In this document: piece after piece, positions 45,554-54,262 of the stretch | How the letters are laid out: every line of letters starts with the position of its first letter | Numbering within the stretch: position 1 is the first letter of the stretch | From: Bin5 sp965208965 | GTDB taxonomy: Bacteria > Chloroflexota > Anaerolineae > Caldilineales > Caldilineaceae | Reading direction: 5' to 3' | Length of the DNA: 64,000 nt | Assembly (NCBI GenBank): GCA_965208965.1 | Contig: OZ242384.1 | Span: 1,860,001 to 1,924,000, forward strand | The notes under the pieces: model-generated | The model's input: the letters and a program-made list of their open reading frames with translations, nothing else | Told to the model about the DNA's origin: nothing | Databases searched by the model: none | Program-made: the position numbers and the translations under genes

Positions 45554-46753
45554 ATGAACAGACCGCCGATACCCCGAGATCCGGAGGAGGTCACCGCCCA
45601 GTGGATGCAACTGGCATTGACTGCGGGCGGCAGGTCTGATCTTCCTCCTGTCGTAGAGATCACTCGAGAGGAGATCGGCGCCGGCGTCAGCTTCATGGGC
45701 ACGGTCCTGCGCTGTCAACTCCGGTGTGACGAGGCGAAAGCGCCGGCTGAGCAGAGTCCCTGCGCTCCGGCAACCGTCATCGTAAAGTTGCCCAGCCCGC
45801 TTGCCAAGAACCTGCGTCTGAGTAGACGCCTGGGACTACATAAACGAGAATACGACTTTCACAGGTTGATCGCGTCCCAGGCGCCGGTGCGGTCGCCGGC
45901 ACTGTTGTATGGTGATTATGAGGCCGGCAGCGATCGCTTTGTCCTGGCGCTGGAGGATTTTGGGGAGTGGCAGTCGGTGAGCCACTTTGAGGGCGCGAGC
46001 GCGGAGCAGACCCGACGCGCCATCCGCGCGATCGCCAGGCTGCACGGTACCTACTGGAACAAGACCGATCAGCCGCCTCTAAACATATTTACCGACTCCT
46101 TTTCGACCAGACGCCGAATACTGATTCAACTCGTCTATCTTGCGAACCTTGCGCCCACGCTCGAAAGGTTCGGCAGCTTTTTCTCGGAAGATATGCGCCG
46201 TCTGGCCGAGACCTACGCTTCGCGCATCGACAGCCAGATCGTTCGTATCGCCGCCGGACCGAAGACGTTAAGCCACGGCGACTTCCGGTTGGACAATATC
46301 TTCTTTGCGGCCGACGGCGGGGACGAGATCGCGATCATCGACTGGCAGGTGAGCGGATTGAGGAGCCCTCTGTTTGATGTGGCATATTTCCTGGTGGGGA
46401 GCGTTACGACCGGGGTTCGCCGCCGGATCGAGCGGGAAGTGCTGGAAGAGTACACCGAAATCATCGGTGAAATGGGGGTCAAGGGATTCACATTCGAGGA
46501 GTGTTGGCGGCTGTACCGCGAACATTCGCTTGGCAACCTCCTGGTGATGGTCCTGGCATGCGGCGGGCAGGCCCTGGAAGACGAGGGCCGCAGGAAGGTG
46601 GTCGAAGTGGGCCTGCAGCGGGTGCTTACGGCGGTTGAGGACCTGGACGGCGGTGAATGCATTCCGGGGCCGGCGCCGTTGTTCGGTCGCGGGGGCGCGC
46701 TGGCCGCTTTTTCGCGGGGGGCGTATAGTGTGGTAAAGGCTTTGCGGGGGTAG
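45554..46753 (+). CDS. Small-molecule kinase of the ecdysteroid/choline kinase-like superfamily
   Basis: A 399-residue aminoglycoside-phosphotransferase-fold protein: ATP-binding strand ATVIVKLPSPLAK (the lysine), EYDFHRLIA helix, LALEDFGEW hinge, catalytic loop LSHGDFRLDNIFF with H-G-D-x-x-x-x-N, and metal-binding IAIIDWQVSGLRSPLFDVAYFLVGSV. This pattern fits the DUF1679/EcKL and choline-kinase-like branches, which phosphorylate hydroxyl groups of small molecules; the substrate is unknown. The start at 45554 is the first ATG in frame. No linked pathway genes lie beside it. Confidence 0.8.
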   Translation: MNRPPIPRDPEEVTAQWMQLALTAGGRSDLPPVVEITREEIGAGVSFMGTVLRCQLRCDEAKAPAEQSPCAPATVIVKLPSPLAKNLRLSRRLGLHKREYDFHRLIASQAPVRSPALLYGDYEAGSDRFVLALEDFGEWQSVSHFEGASAEQTRRAIRAIARLHGTYWNKTDQPPLNIFTDSFSTRRRILIQLVYLANLAPTLERFGSFFSEDMRRLAETYASRIDSQIVRIAAGPKTLSHGDFRLDNIFFAADGGDEIAIIDWQVSGLRSPLFDVAYFLVGSVTTGVRRRIEREVLEEYTEIIGEMGVKGFTFEECWRLYREHSLGNLLVMVLACGGQALEDEGRRKVVEVGLQRVLTAVEDLDGGECIPGPAPLFGRGGALAAFSRGAYSVVKALRG

Positions 46754-46832
46754 GGGGATGGGGATGGGGTCTTAATCTGTTTGGCGACTTACGGAACTGA
46801 CAGGGTGAGGGCCCAATTGCTTGCAGCCGAGT

Positions 46833-46940
46833 CTATTTGGTCACGACCGCGACATTCTTCGGATTCACGGGGACCTCGATGGTCCGATCGATGTGGAGTG
46901 GGACGCCGTGACAGGTCGGGATTGGGACGAATTTCAGTGA
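46833..46940 (+). pseudogene. C-terminal relic of a Phd-type antitoxin
   Basis: The frame reads FGHDRDILRIHGDLDGPIDVEWDAVTGRDWDEFQ and stops at 46940. It aligns with the C-terminus of the intact antitoxin at 51861 (FGRNRDNIRVLGDIVEPMPAEWF). There is no start or N-terminal DNA-binding half; a stop lies just upstream (46806). It overlaps the PIN relic by GTGA, preserving the original operon join. Confidence 0.6.
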
Positions 46941-47155
46941 TTCTCCTTGACACGCAGATTCTAGTTTGGCTGCGATCCGGTAGCAGCCGGCTAGGCAGAC
47001 AGGCTGCCAATATCATTGAACGCTCTTGGGCTTCGAGGGAAGTAGCAGTGTCAGCGATAACGTTCTGGGAAGTGGCGATGCTGCACAATAAGGGTGAAAG
47101 GGCAGATTGCAAAGGCCCAAAGATTTGGAATGCACCCCATTTTCCATGCGATTGA
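46937..47155 (+). pseudogene. Truncated VapC-type PIN toxin
   Basis: From the GTG at 46937 the product reads VILLDTQILVWLRSGSSRLGRQAANIIERSWASREVAVSAITFWEVAMLHNKG, matching the first 55 residues of the intact toxin at 52139, including the PIN aspartate (LLDT) and the FWE glutamate. It then departs (ERADCKGPKIWNAPHFPCD) and stops, so the third and fourth acidic residues are missing. The protein should be inactive. The stop codon is embedded in a promoter for the next operon. Confidence 0.65.
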
Positions 47156-47180
47156 CAGACTCTTTTTGATCCTATATAGT
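47152..47180 (+). promoter_or_regulatory. Strong promoter candidate of the sugar ABC operon
   Basis: A perfect TTGACA at 47152-47157 and TATAGT at 47175-47180 are 17 nt apart. The -35 element includes the TGA stop of the PIN relic. Transcription would start near 47187, leaving a leader of about 115-125 nt before the binding-protein gene. Confidence 0.6.
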
Positions 47181-47301
47181 GGAATTGACGTAACACGGGG
47201 TTGGCAAGAATCGATATTGTCAGAATTGTAAAGCTCTCGCAGCACTGTGCCTTGCTTTCACGAACGTTACCATCCTGTACGGTTCTGATCAGGAAAGGAG
47301 C

Positions 47302-49132
47302 ATGGACGCGATGTCGAACAACACACTGTTTTCGAGACGTCAGTTTCTGAAGTTGAGCGGAACTGCTGGCACAACCGCCTTGATCGCGGCCTGCGCTCCG
47401 GGCGCGGGGGAGGAGGCGGCCGCCATACCGCAGACGGCAACGCAGTCGATTCCTGAACTGCTGGACGCAGACATGCCCGGAAGCCCGGATCATCCCAGAG
47501 GCTGGACAACCGTACTGCCGGATCTGCCGGAGGGTCTCCCCCCTGCGCCCGGACAGGAGGCAGCCGAGGCCGAACAGTCGAGTTCCGAATCGGGGTCTCC
47601 CCCCTGCGCCCGGACAGGAGCCAATCGAGATTTCGACTACGCGGCGGGTGGACGCACAGACCAAGTTCGGCGAAGGGGATTCGCTGGAGAGCAACCCCTG
47701 GTCGCGCATGATCGAAAAGCTCTTTGGCGTGAAGCTCACGGTCGCCTGGTCCTGGTCCGGCTCTGACGAAGCGACGACCAAGTACAACCTGGCCATGGCC
47801 AGCGGCGACATGCCCGACTATCTGGAGACGATACCCTCCAGCATCTTTATCAAGATGGTCGAGGCCAGTCTGCTCGAAGACATCACCGACGCCTATGAGA
47901 TGTACGCCAGCCAGCGCTGGAAGGACACATGGGCGCAGTACGGCGATCTGCCCTGGATCTTCACTACAATCAATGGCCGCAAGTATGGCTTGCCTCGGGT
48001 GGAGCAGCTGGCTCAGAACGACAATATCCTCTGGTACAGGCAGGACTGGTTTGACAAGCTCGGCCTTGCCGTGCCGCAGACTCTTGACGAACTGCACGAT
48101 GTCGCCATGGCCGTGGTCGAAGCCGACATCGGCAAGGGCGCGACGGGAACGACCCTCGGCCTGCTGGCCAACAAGAGCTATGCAGACAACTGGTTTGGCA
48201 GCATCGACCCGATCTGGGCGCCGTACGGCGTCGTGCCCGGCCACTGGACTGAGGTTGGCGGCGAACTCGTTTACGACAGCATCCGCGAGGAGATGAAGGA
48301 GCCGCTGGCCTTGCTGAGCCAGTGGTACCAGGACGGCATCTTCCGCGAGGACTTCTTCACGATCAGCACCTCGGACTCGATCCAGGACGTGGCCGCCAGC
48401 CAGTGCGGCATCCATTACACGCCATCGTGGGGCGCGTGGCTGGACACGGTGCGCAACGATCCGGAGACGGTCTGGGCCTTTGCCAACAATCCGTCCGGCC
48501 CCAATGGCGTGCGGGCGCGCAACACGCAGAACAACTTTACGCCTTCCCCCTTCGGCTTCCGCAAAGGCATGGAGCATGTGGAGCAGATATTCCTGATCAC
48601 CAACTTCATGCACGAGCTGACCGAAGACTATGATCGACGCTTCCACGGCTGGGAGGGCCACGACTACGAGTTTCAGGAAGATGGTTCGGTGGTTCAAGGG
48701 GGTACCTTCTGGCATCCTTGGGCCATTGGGCCTATCGGCACGCGCGGCGACGGGATGATTGATCCGCGTCACATTGCCAACCAGATCCACTATCAGTTGG
48801 AATGGGCCAGCATACCGGCAGAGGAGCGCGACGCCTTCCAGACGTTATCGCTTGAGGATCCCACCGGCGTGACCATCTTGGGCAAACAGGCGAATCTCTT
48901 CATTCTGGATACCGCCGAGCAGGGCAAACTTAACCGCTTCCAGAGCTTGCCCACACCGACGATGATCGAGCGGAACAGCGATCTGAGAAAGTTGCAGGAC
49001 GAGATTGTTCTCGGCATTATGATTGGCGAGAAGCCGCTGAGCGACTTCGATCAGTTTGTTGAACAGTGGAAGAGCCTGGGCGGCGACCAGATAACGCAGG
49101 AAGTGAACGAATGGTGGGCGGCACGGTCTTGA
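47302..49132 (+). pseudogene. Sugar ABC substrate-binding lipoprotein, frameshifted
   Basis: The first 95 codons encode a twin-arginine lipoprotein signal (SRRQFLKLSGTAGTTALIAAC), and the second frame (from 47648) encodes the remaining solute-binding protein: KYNLAMASGDMPDYLE, WYRQDWFDKLGLAVPQTLDELHDVA, FREDFFTISTSDSIQDVAASQCGIHYTPSWGAW and a C-terminal helix. The size and family fit the extracellular family 1/LplA-type proteins that feed LplB/LplC importers. The frame is lost between two copies of a 27-bp repeat at 47533 and 47594; they are spaced by 61 nt, and deleting 61 nt would restore one reading frame. The original join would read LPPAPGQEPIEISTTRR. Confidence 0.8.
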
Positions 49133-49161
49133 GCAAAGGACCGCGTTGTCCATGGATACAG

Positions 49162-49190
49162 GGGCGCCCTCCGGAGAGTTGAGGGCGCCC
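49162..49190 (+). terminator. Hairpin between binding protein and first permease gene
   Basis: GGGCGCCCTC at 49162-49171 pairs exactly with GAGGGCGCCC at 49181-49190 across a 9-nt loop and is followed by TCTTCTTGCC. Such intercistronic hairpins usually let the binding protein be made in excess over the permeases. Confidence 0.6.
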
Positions 49191-49268
49191 TCTTCTTGCC
49201 TCGCGCGCGTGCCTTCAACTCTTTTTGTAGAGAGAGCGCGAGCCACGCAGTTTCCCAGGGATGAGTTC

Positions 49269-50222
49269 ATGGCAGTCGCGCAACCGGTTCACGGCGTCGT
49301 GGACGGGGCAGCCGTCCGACGTGCGAAAATTCGCAACTACCTGGCGCGCGTTTGGCCTCTCTACGTCATGATGACGCTCCCCGTCATCCATCTCGCCCTC
49401 TTTCACTACTACCCCATGTACGGCGTGGTGATCGCCTTCCAGGACTTCAACCCGGGGCTGGGTTTCGGCGGTTCTCCCTGGGTCGGCCTCAAGCATTTCA
49501 AGTTCATTTTTTCCAATCCCGACTTCAAGAGTGTCCTCGTCAACTCATTTGTCATCGCCGTCTCGAAAATTACGACGCTTCAGTTCATGGCGGTATCGCT
49601 GGCGTTGCTGCTCAACGAGATCCGTTCGATGCCCTTCAAGCGCACCGTGCAGACGGTCATCTACCTGCCCCACTTTCTTTCGTGGATTGTGCTGGGAGGC
49701 ATTCTCCTCGATCTTTTGTCGACATCGGGCATGATCAACCGGGCGATCGAGTTCGCAGGATTTGATCCGATTCTTTTTCTGGGCAGCAACACATGGTTTC
49801 GTCCTGTCGTGGTTCTCACGAACTTGTGGAAGGAGGCCGGCTGGGCCACGATCATCTTTTTGGCGGCCCTGACCGGCATCGACCCGGTGCTGCATGAGGC
49901 GGCGGCCATTGACGGCGCCAACCGCTGGCAGCGTATCAGGCGCGTCAACATTCCCGGCATCCTCCCCATGATCATCCTGATAGCCTGCCTGAATCTGGGC
50001 AATGTTCTGCAAGCAGGTTTCGAGCAGGTTCTTACCCTCTACAACCCGGCCGTTTACGAAACGGGCGATATTATCGATACCTACGTCTACCGCGCCGGCC
50101 TCATCTCGGCCCGCTACAGCATGGGGGCCGCGGTGGGGCTATTTCAGTCGGCCATGGGCTTCTTTCTCATCGTGTTGGCGTATCGTCTGGCAACCAGATA
50201 TGCCGGGTATCGCATCTTTTGA
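49269..50222 (+). CDS. Sugar ABC transporter permease, LplB type
   Basis: The ATG at 49269 (MAVAQPVHGVVDG), behind AGGGATGAG, is preferred to the open frame's beginning at 49146, which runs through the terminator hairpin. The 317 residues have six membrane helices, and the EAA loop HEAAAIDGANRWQRIRRVNIPGI that docks on the ATPase. YYPMYGVVIAFQDFNPGLGF is characteristic of the LplB/YtcP subfamily for oligosaccharide or polygalacturonate-type uptake. No ATPase gene is encoded in this operon, so a shared MsmK-like ATPase must energise it. Confidence 0.88.
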   Translation: MAVAQPVHGVVDGAAVRRAKIRNYLARVWPLYVMMTLPVIHLALFHYYPMYGVVIAFQDFNPGLGFGGSPWVGLKHFKFIFSNPDFKSVLVNSFVIAVSKITTLQFMAVSLALLLNEIRSMPFKRTVQTVIYLPHFLSWIVLGGILLDLLSTSGMINRAIEFAGFDPILFLGSNTWFRPVVVLTNLWKEAGWATIIFLAALTGIDPVLHEAAAIDGANRWQRIRRVNIPGILPMIILIACLNLGNVLQAGFEQVLTLYNPAVYETGDIIDTYVYRAGLISARYSMGAAVGLFQSAMGFFLIVLAYRLATRYAGYRIF

Positions 50223-50267
50223 TCTGCCAGGCGTCCCGCATAGGAGACAACAGGAAATCAGTTCACG

Positions 50268-51149
50268 ATGATTCGTGAAAAGAGCGTCACCAGCCGCCTG
50301 TTCGACATTGGCAACTACATCTTTCTGCTTCTGTTCGGGCTGGCCTGCCTGTTACCGATGGTGCATGTGGTGGCAGTCTCTCTGAGCAATCGGGCGGCGT
50401 CAATGGGTGGGTTTGTCACGCTGTGGCCAATCGGCGCAACATTTCACAACTACCTGGAGATTCTGGAGGCGGGGCCCGTCTACCGAGCATTTCTCGTCTC
50501 AATCTCTCGCACCGTATTGGGAACGTCCATCAACATGGGGATGACGGTCTTGGCCGCATATCCACTCTCAAAGTCGTCGGAAGAGTTGAAGGGGCGCTCG
50601 GTTTTCATGTGGATCGTCTTGATCGCCATGCTCTTCAACGGCGGCCTGATTCCCTGGTGGCTGGTGATCCGAAACCTGGGGCTGCTCAACAGCCTGTGGG
50701 CGCTGGTGCTGCCAGGGGCGCTGCCGATCTGGAACGTGATTCTGCTGATGAACTTTTTCCGCGAGATCCCGAAGGAGTTGGAAGAGGCGGCGATCATCGA
50801 CGGGGCCTCCTACTGGGGCACGCTCTTCTACGTCTATCTGCCTTTGTCGGCGCCGGCCCTGGCGACACTGACCCTCTTCGCGGCGGTCTTTCATTGGAAC
50901 GCCTGGTTCGACGGCATGGTCCTGATCATGGACAACGCCAAGTACCCGATCATGACCTTTCTGCGTACGGTCGTAGTAGATTTGAACTTGCAGATTCTGA
51001 CGGTCAACATGGAAGACATTTACAATCTCTCTGACCGCTCGATTCGAGCCGCTAATATCGTGGTCGCCACTGTGCCCATCCTGATCGTCTATCCCTTCCT
51101 GCAACGTTATTTCATCCATGGCATACGCTTGGGCGCGGTCAAGGGATAG
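50268..51149 (+). CDS. Sugar ABC transporter permease, LplC type
   Basis: The second permease, 293 residues with six helices. FDIGNYIFLLLFGLACLLPMVHVVAVSLSN opens the protein, FNGGLIPWWLVIRNLGLLNSLWALVLPGALPIWNVILLMNFFREIPKELEEAAIIDGAS includes the EAA motif (EEAAIIDGASYWGTLFYVYLPLSAP), and the C-terminus ends YFIHGIRLGAVKG, typical of LplC. It pairs with the LplB-type gene 45 nt upstream to form the heterodimeric channel. The start ATG at 50268 has only a modest Shine-Dalgarno (GGAGACAACAGGAAA). Confidence 0.9.
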   Translation: MIREKSVTSRLFDIGNYIFLLLFGLACLLPMVHVVAVSLSNRAASMGGFVTLWPIGATFHNYLEILEAGPVYRAFLVSISRTVLGTSINMGMTVLAAYPLSKSSEELKGRSVFMWIVLIAMLFNGGLIPWWLVIRNLGLLNSLWALVLPGALPIWNVILLMNFFREIPKELEEAAIIDGASYWGTLFYVYLPLSAPALATLTLFAAVFHWNAWFDGMVLIMDNAKYPIMTFLRTVVVDLNLQILTVNMEDIYNLSDRSIRAANIVVATVPILIVYPFLQRYFIHGIRLGAVKG

Positions 51150-51172
51150 CGATATAGAAAAGAGTTAGAGCG

Positions 51173-51582
51173 ATGGGAACCGCTATCAAGATCTCCGTGA
51201 TCGGCGCCGGGAGCGCGATTCTCCCTGGGGCTGGTCAAGGACCTATGCCTGACCGAAAGTCTTAGCGGCAGCCATGTGAGCTTCATGGACGTTGACGCCG
51301 ACCGGCTGCAGATGATCCACAGACTCGCCGAACGCTACGCCGATGAGTTGGGCGCGGATATCACTTTTGACCAGACTTTGGACCGCCGCGCCGCGTTGCA
51401 AGACTCCGACTTCGTGATCAACACGGCCTCGGTCGTAACCTACCAGTCCGGCCTGGAGACGCGCGAGCTGATCCAGAAGTTCGGCCATGACTGGGACGGG
51501 CCCGGCTCGCTGGAGTACTCCTTCTATAACTCCGCCTTCATATTGGAAGTGGCGCGAGAGATTGAGGAGATCTGCCCCGAAC
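51173..51582 (+). pseudogene. GH4 glycosidase, frameshifted and truncated
   Basis: From the ATG at 51173 the product reads MGTAIKISVIGAGSAI, the NAD-binding start of family 4 glycosidases. The expected next residues FSLGLVKDLCLT continue only in another frame: two bases are missing at 51220/51221. The second frame goes on through SFMDVDADRLQMIHRLAERYADEL, DFVINTASVVTYQSG and YSFYNSAFILEVAREIEEICPE, then coding identity is lost at about 51582, where the metal-binding ANPVFEG motif should follow. Roughly 140 of about 450 residues remain. It was the intracellular hydrolase of the adjacent importer. Confidence 0.75.
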
Positions 51583-51800
51583 GTTCTGCCACACGTTTGC
51601 TTCCGATTCTTCCGATAGAAGCAGAATATGCCCGCCCGAAGAGTTTCTTGGGACAGGGAAAGGCCAACAGCGGCAATTCAGCTGATATCCTTATCAGGGT
51701 TGCCGCTCTTCTGCGCCCGCGATGATTGTCCTGGCCCAGAGGTCGAGGCCGCTGTCCCGCACTCCTGGAAGAAGCAGCGCCAAGCCGGTCACCGACCCGC

Positions 51801-51837
51801 CATGACCATGGTCATAACCATGTTATAATTGTGGTCA
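51801..51837 (+). promoter_or_regulatory. Palindromic operator and -10 of the Phd-VapC pair
   Basis: A perfect 12-bp palindrome TGACCATGGTCA (51803-51814) is followed by TATAAT at 51824-51829 and a further half-site TGGTCA at 51832-51837. The overlap of half-sites with the promoter is the usual layout for antitoxin autorepression. The start codon follows at 51861 behind AGGAGG. Confidence 0.6.
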
Positions 51838-51860
51838 TCAGACGATAGGAGGAGTGAATC

Positions 51861-52142
51861 ATGCCTACCGACGGCGCTAAAGCGACTGGTCCTCGCACCA
51901 TAAAGGCATCCGAGTTCAAGGCCAGGTGTCTGAAGCTGATGGATGAAGTGGCTGAGAGCGGTGAAGAGATCGTCATCACCAAGAACGGTCGTCCGGTTTC
52001 GCGGCTGCTGCCGTACCGGGAAAAGTCGAGGATGGCTTTTGGCCGTAATCGAGACAATATTCGAGTCCTGGGCGACATCGTGGAACCGATGCCTGCGGAG
52101 TGGTTCGAAGCTGTGGACGATTCCGACGAGGAACTGTTTTGA
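51861..52142 (+). CDS. Phd/YefM-family antitoxin
   Basis: A 93-residue protein starting MPTDGAKATGPRTIKASEFKARCLKLMDEVAESGEEIVITKNGRPVSRLLPY, the standard Phd/YefM N-terminal DNA-binding fold (KASEFKA...VITKNGRPVSRL). The C-terminal FGRNRDNIRVLGDIVEPMPAEWFEAVDDSDEELF is the toxin-wrapping tail. GGAGG at 51848-51852 sets the start. It neutralises the PIN toxin that overlaps its stop codon and should repress the operon through the palindrome upstream. Confidence 0.88.
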   Translation: MPTDGAKATGPRTIKASEFKARCLKLMDEVAESGEEIVITKNGRPVSRLLPYREKSRMAFGRNRDNIRVLGDIVEPMPAEWFEAVDDSDEELF

Positions 52143-52537
52143 TACTCCTCGATACGCATGTCCTGATTTGGCAGGAGCAGGGCGACCTCAGGCTTGGGCC
52201 GCAGGCTCGTCGCGTCATTGCACGCGCGCTGCAGGAAGACAGGGCGGCTGTCTCTGCCATATCCTTCTGGGAAGTCGGAATGCGTGTTCAGAAGGGCAGA
52301 CTTGATCTCTTTCTTGACTTGGGTGTTTGGCGTCGCGATCTGCTTGATCGGGGATTGATTGAGATCCCCGTTGATGGTGGTATTGCGACACGTGCGGGCC
52401 TGCTGCCAAATATACACGGCGACCCCGCCGACCGTATCATCGTCGCCACTGCCTTGGAGGGCCACCGGTTGGTGACGGCTGACGGGAAGATCCTGAGATG
52501 GCCAGGCTCCCTGGGCAGGCTGGATGCGAGGGATTAG
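52139..52537 (+). CDS. vapC: VapC-type PIN-domain ribonuclease toxin
   Basis: The toxin starts at a TTG (52139) that overlaps the antitoxin stop as TTGA; the longer frame from 52100 is a shadow. The 132 residues hold the PIN active site: D in ILLDTHVLIW, E in SAISFWEVGM, and D in NIHGDPADRIIVATALEGHRLVTADGKI. VapC toxins cleave tRNA or rRNA to halt growth; this subgroup, with FWEVxM and WR-x-DLL, usually pairs with Phd antitoxins as it does here. All catalytic residues are present, so the pair appears functional. Confidence 0.88.
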   Translation: MILLDTHVLIWQEQGDLRLGPQARRVIARALQEDRAAVSAISFWEVGMRVQKGRLDLFLDLGVWRRDLLDRGLIEIPVDGGIATRAGLLPNIHGDPADRIIVATALEGHRLVTADGKILRWPGSLGRLDARD

Positions 52538-52726
52538 GAAATTGCGAAGAAATTCGGCGTGATCGTCGGATAAACCGATAACGAATACTGACGATTTGCA
52601 AAAGAGTGAGAATGCGCGTTCAAATAGTGCAAAAGGCCCCGCCGTCACCTGAACAGTAGGGCACGGAGCTGCGCGACGGGCCGCTTTTTCGGGGACTTGG
52701 ACGGGCGCCGTACAGCGAGGAGGGAG

Positions 52727-53641
52727 ATGATGGGGAATTGCAGATACTGCGGAAGGTCTGCCGGTTTCCTGCGGAGAGAGCATAAGGAGTGCGCGGAGTC
52801 GCATGAGCAAGGGTTGGGGATGATCCGAAAGGTCTGCGTGGATGCGGCGCTGCGCGGGGTTGATGTTAACGTACTGACAGACAAGGTGCGCTCGATCGGC
52901 GCGGCGGCCTATATTGATATTTCGGAGGCGGCATTGGGCGAGACGCTGGCGCGCGGCTGGGGCCAGGCTGTCGAGGCGGCGATGGATGATCACTTTCTCT
53001 CCAACCAAGAGAAGCGGGCGCTTAACCGTTACCGCGCCCAGCACAATCTCGGCGCCCACCATCTGGACGGCAGCGGACATTTCACGCTGTTCAGGATGAT
53101 GAATCTGCTCAACGCGCTGAGCGAGCACGGTGTGGCGCCCCGGTTCGACCGGCGGCAGGCGCGGCCGCCTTTCAACCTGATGAAAAGTGAGGAGCTGCTG
53201 TGGATGTTCGGCGGTACCGATTACCTGGAAGAGGTGACCAAGCGGGAGTTTCGCGGGGGATCGCTGGGCGTGAGTTTTCGCGTGGCCAAGGGCGTCTATA
53301 TCCGGCCGGGCGCCTTTCGCGGCCGCTCGGTCGCAACGAGCTCGATGCAGCATACCGACTCGGGTATTCTCGGCATCACGACCAAGCACATCTATTTCAA
53401 GGGGAACAGTAAGAGCTTCCGGGTGCGGCTGGAGAAGATCGTGTCATTTGACCCGTACCGGGACGGGCTGGGAATCATGCGCGACACGGCGCGGGCGAAG
53501 CCGGAGGTGTTCAGGATGGGCGAGACCGATGCCTGGTTTTTGCTCAACATCATTGACGCGGTGATGAGTTTGGACAGCGTGAGGCTGCCCAAGACGGGTG
53601 ATCCGACGCTGGACGAGATTGTGGACGGGGAGTTGGTTTGA
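52727..53641 (+). CDS. Zinc-finger hypothetical protein with PH-like domain
   Basis: The tandem ATG at 52727/52730 lies behind GAGGAGGGAG, giving a 304-residue protein. Residues 1-30 form a short zinc-binding motif (NCRYCGRSAGFLRREHKEC). A helical middle region (residues 30-140) leads to a C-terminal beta-rich part (SLGVSFRVAKGVYIRPGAFRGRSVATSSMQHTDSGILGITTKHIYFKGNSKSFRVRLEKIVSFDPYRDGLGIMRD), which resembles bacterial PH-like domains that bind lipids or proteins. I do not know a described function. It stands alone between two toxin-antitoxin-type loci. Confidence 0.6.
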   Translation: MMGNCRYCGRSAGFLRREHKECAESHEQGLGMIRKVCVDAALRGVDVNVLTDKVRSIGAAAYIDISEAALGETLARGWGQAVEAAMDDHFLSNQEKRALNRYRAQHNLGAHHLDGSGHFTLFRMMNLLNALSEHGVAPRFDRRQARPPFNLMKSEELLWMFGGTDYLEEVTKREFRGGSLGVSFRVAKGVYIRPGAFRGRSVATSSMQHTDSGILGITTKHIYFKGNSKSFRVRLEKIVSFDPYRDGLGIMRDTARAKPEVFRMGETDAWFLLNIIDAVMSLDSVRLPKTGDPTLDEIVDGELV

Positions 53642-53839
53642 GAGAAGGGAGAGGGGCCATGCAGATGGTTAGATTTCATCTCTCTTTCGAGTTTGAGCCT
53701 TCTCGTGCTAAATTAGAGTCTGAACGGGAGCGAACGAGATAGGGGCGCCGTCCCTATCCGCGTCTCTGCCTATAGGGATACAGCAATACGATGTTACAGC
53801 GGCCCTATCGCAGGTCGGGCATTCTGTAACCGGAGGTCG

Positions 53840-54262
53840 ATGCGTATGACTACGTCCAACAGTTACGATCATTTAGGGGAGCCAGAATCCGCCCTCATTC
53901 GCGGCTGGCTTGAAGACGTTGATCCGAAAAACGGGACTGCCAGACTCAACACTCTAGTGGATCACTCAGTCCCTTTGCAGTTCGACGCCGCCTTGAAGAA
54001 GGATATGCTCAGGCTGGAAACCCAGCACGTCAGGGTAGATGGCCGGGGTTGGATCAGTGACGAGGACGAATGGGTCGTCATCAACATAGAAAAGATAGTC
54101 CCAACTTCATCTGAGGTACGGACAGTCGAGGCGATTCTTAACGATCCCGACCCGAAGCTCTTCGATCCCGATACAGTCGTCACGGCCAGTGAGCCTTTCG
54201 ACGTGAATGAGTTCCTGCGTACGATCTATGAGGGCCGCGGGCGAGAGTGGGGGAAATCATAG
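53840..54262 (+). CDS. Antitoxin-like protein preceding a collapsed PIN gene
   Basis: A 140-residue protein (start ATG 53840, or 53846) with GGAGG just upstream. The central part (IRGWLEDVDPKNGTARLNTLVDHSVPLQFDAALKKDMLRLETQHVRVDGRGWISDEDEWVVINIEKI) is a small beta-barrel-like domain. The C-terminal FDPDTVVTASEPFDVNEFLRTIYEGRGREW resembles the tail of antitoxins that pair with PIN toxins. Directly downstream a 29-codon PIN-like remnant overlaps the stop. I infer an antitoxin role from this position; no family test was possible. Confidence 0.5.
   Translation: MRMTTSNSYDHLGEPESALIRGWLEDVDPKNGTARLNTLVDHSVPLQFDAALKKDMLRLETQHVRVDGRGWISDEDEWVVINIEKIVPTSSEVRTVEAILNDPDPKLFDPDTVVTASEPFDVNEFLRTIYEGRGREWGKS

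Noticed and set aside
47267..48790. Minus-strand frame of 507 codons opposite the binding protein
   Set aside because: Shadow of the frameshifted substrate-binding gene; it only looks long because that gene has few codons giving antisense stops.
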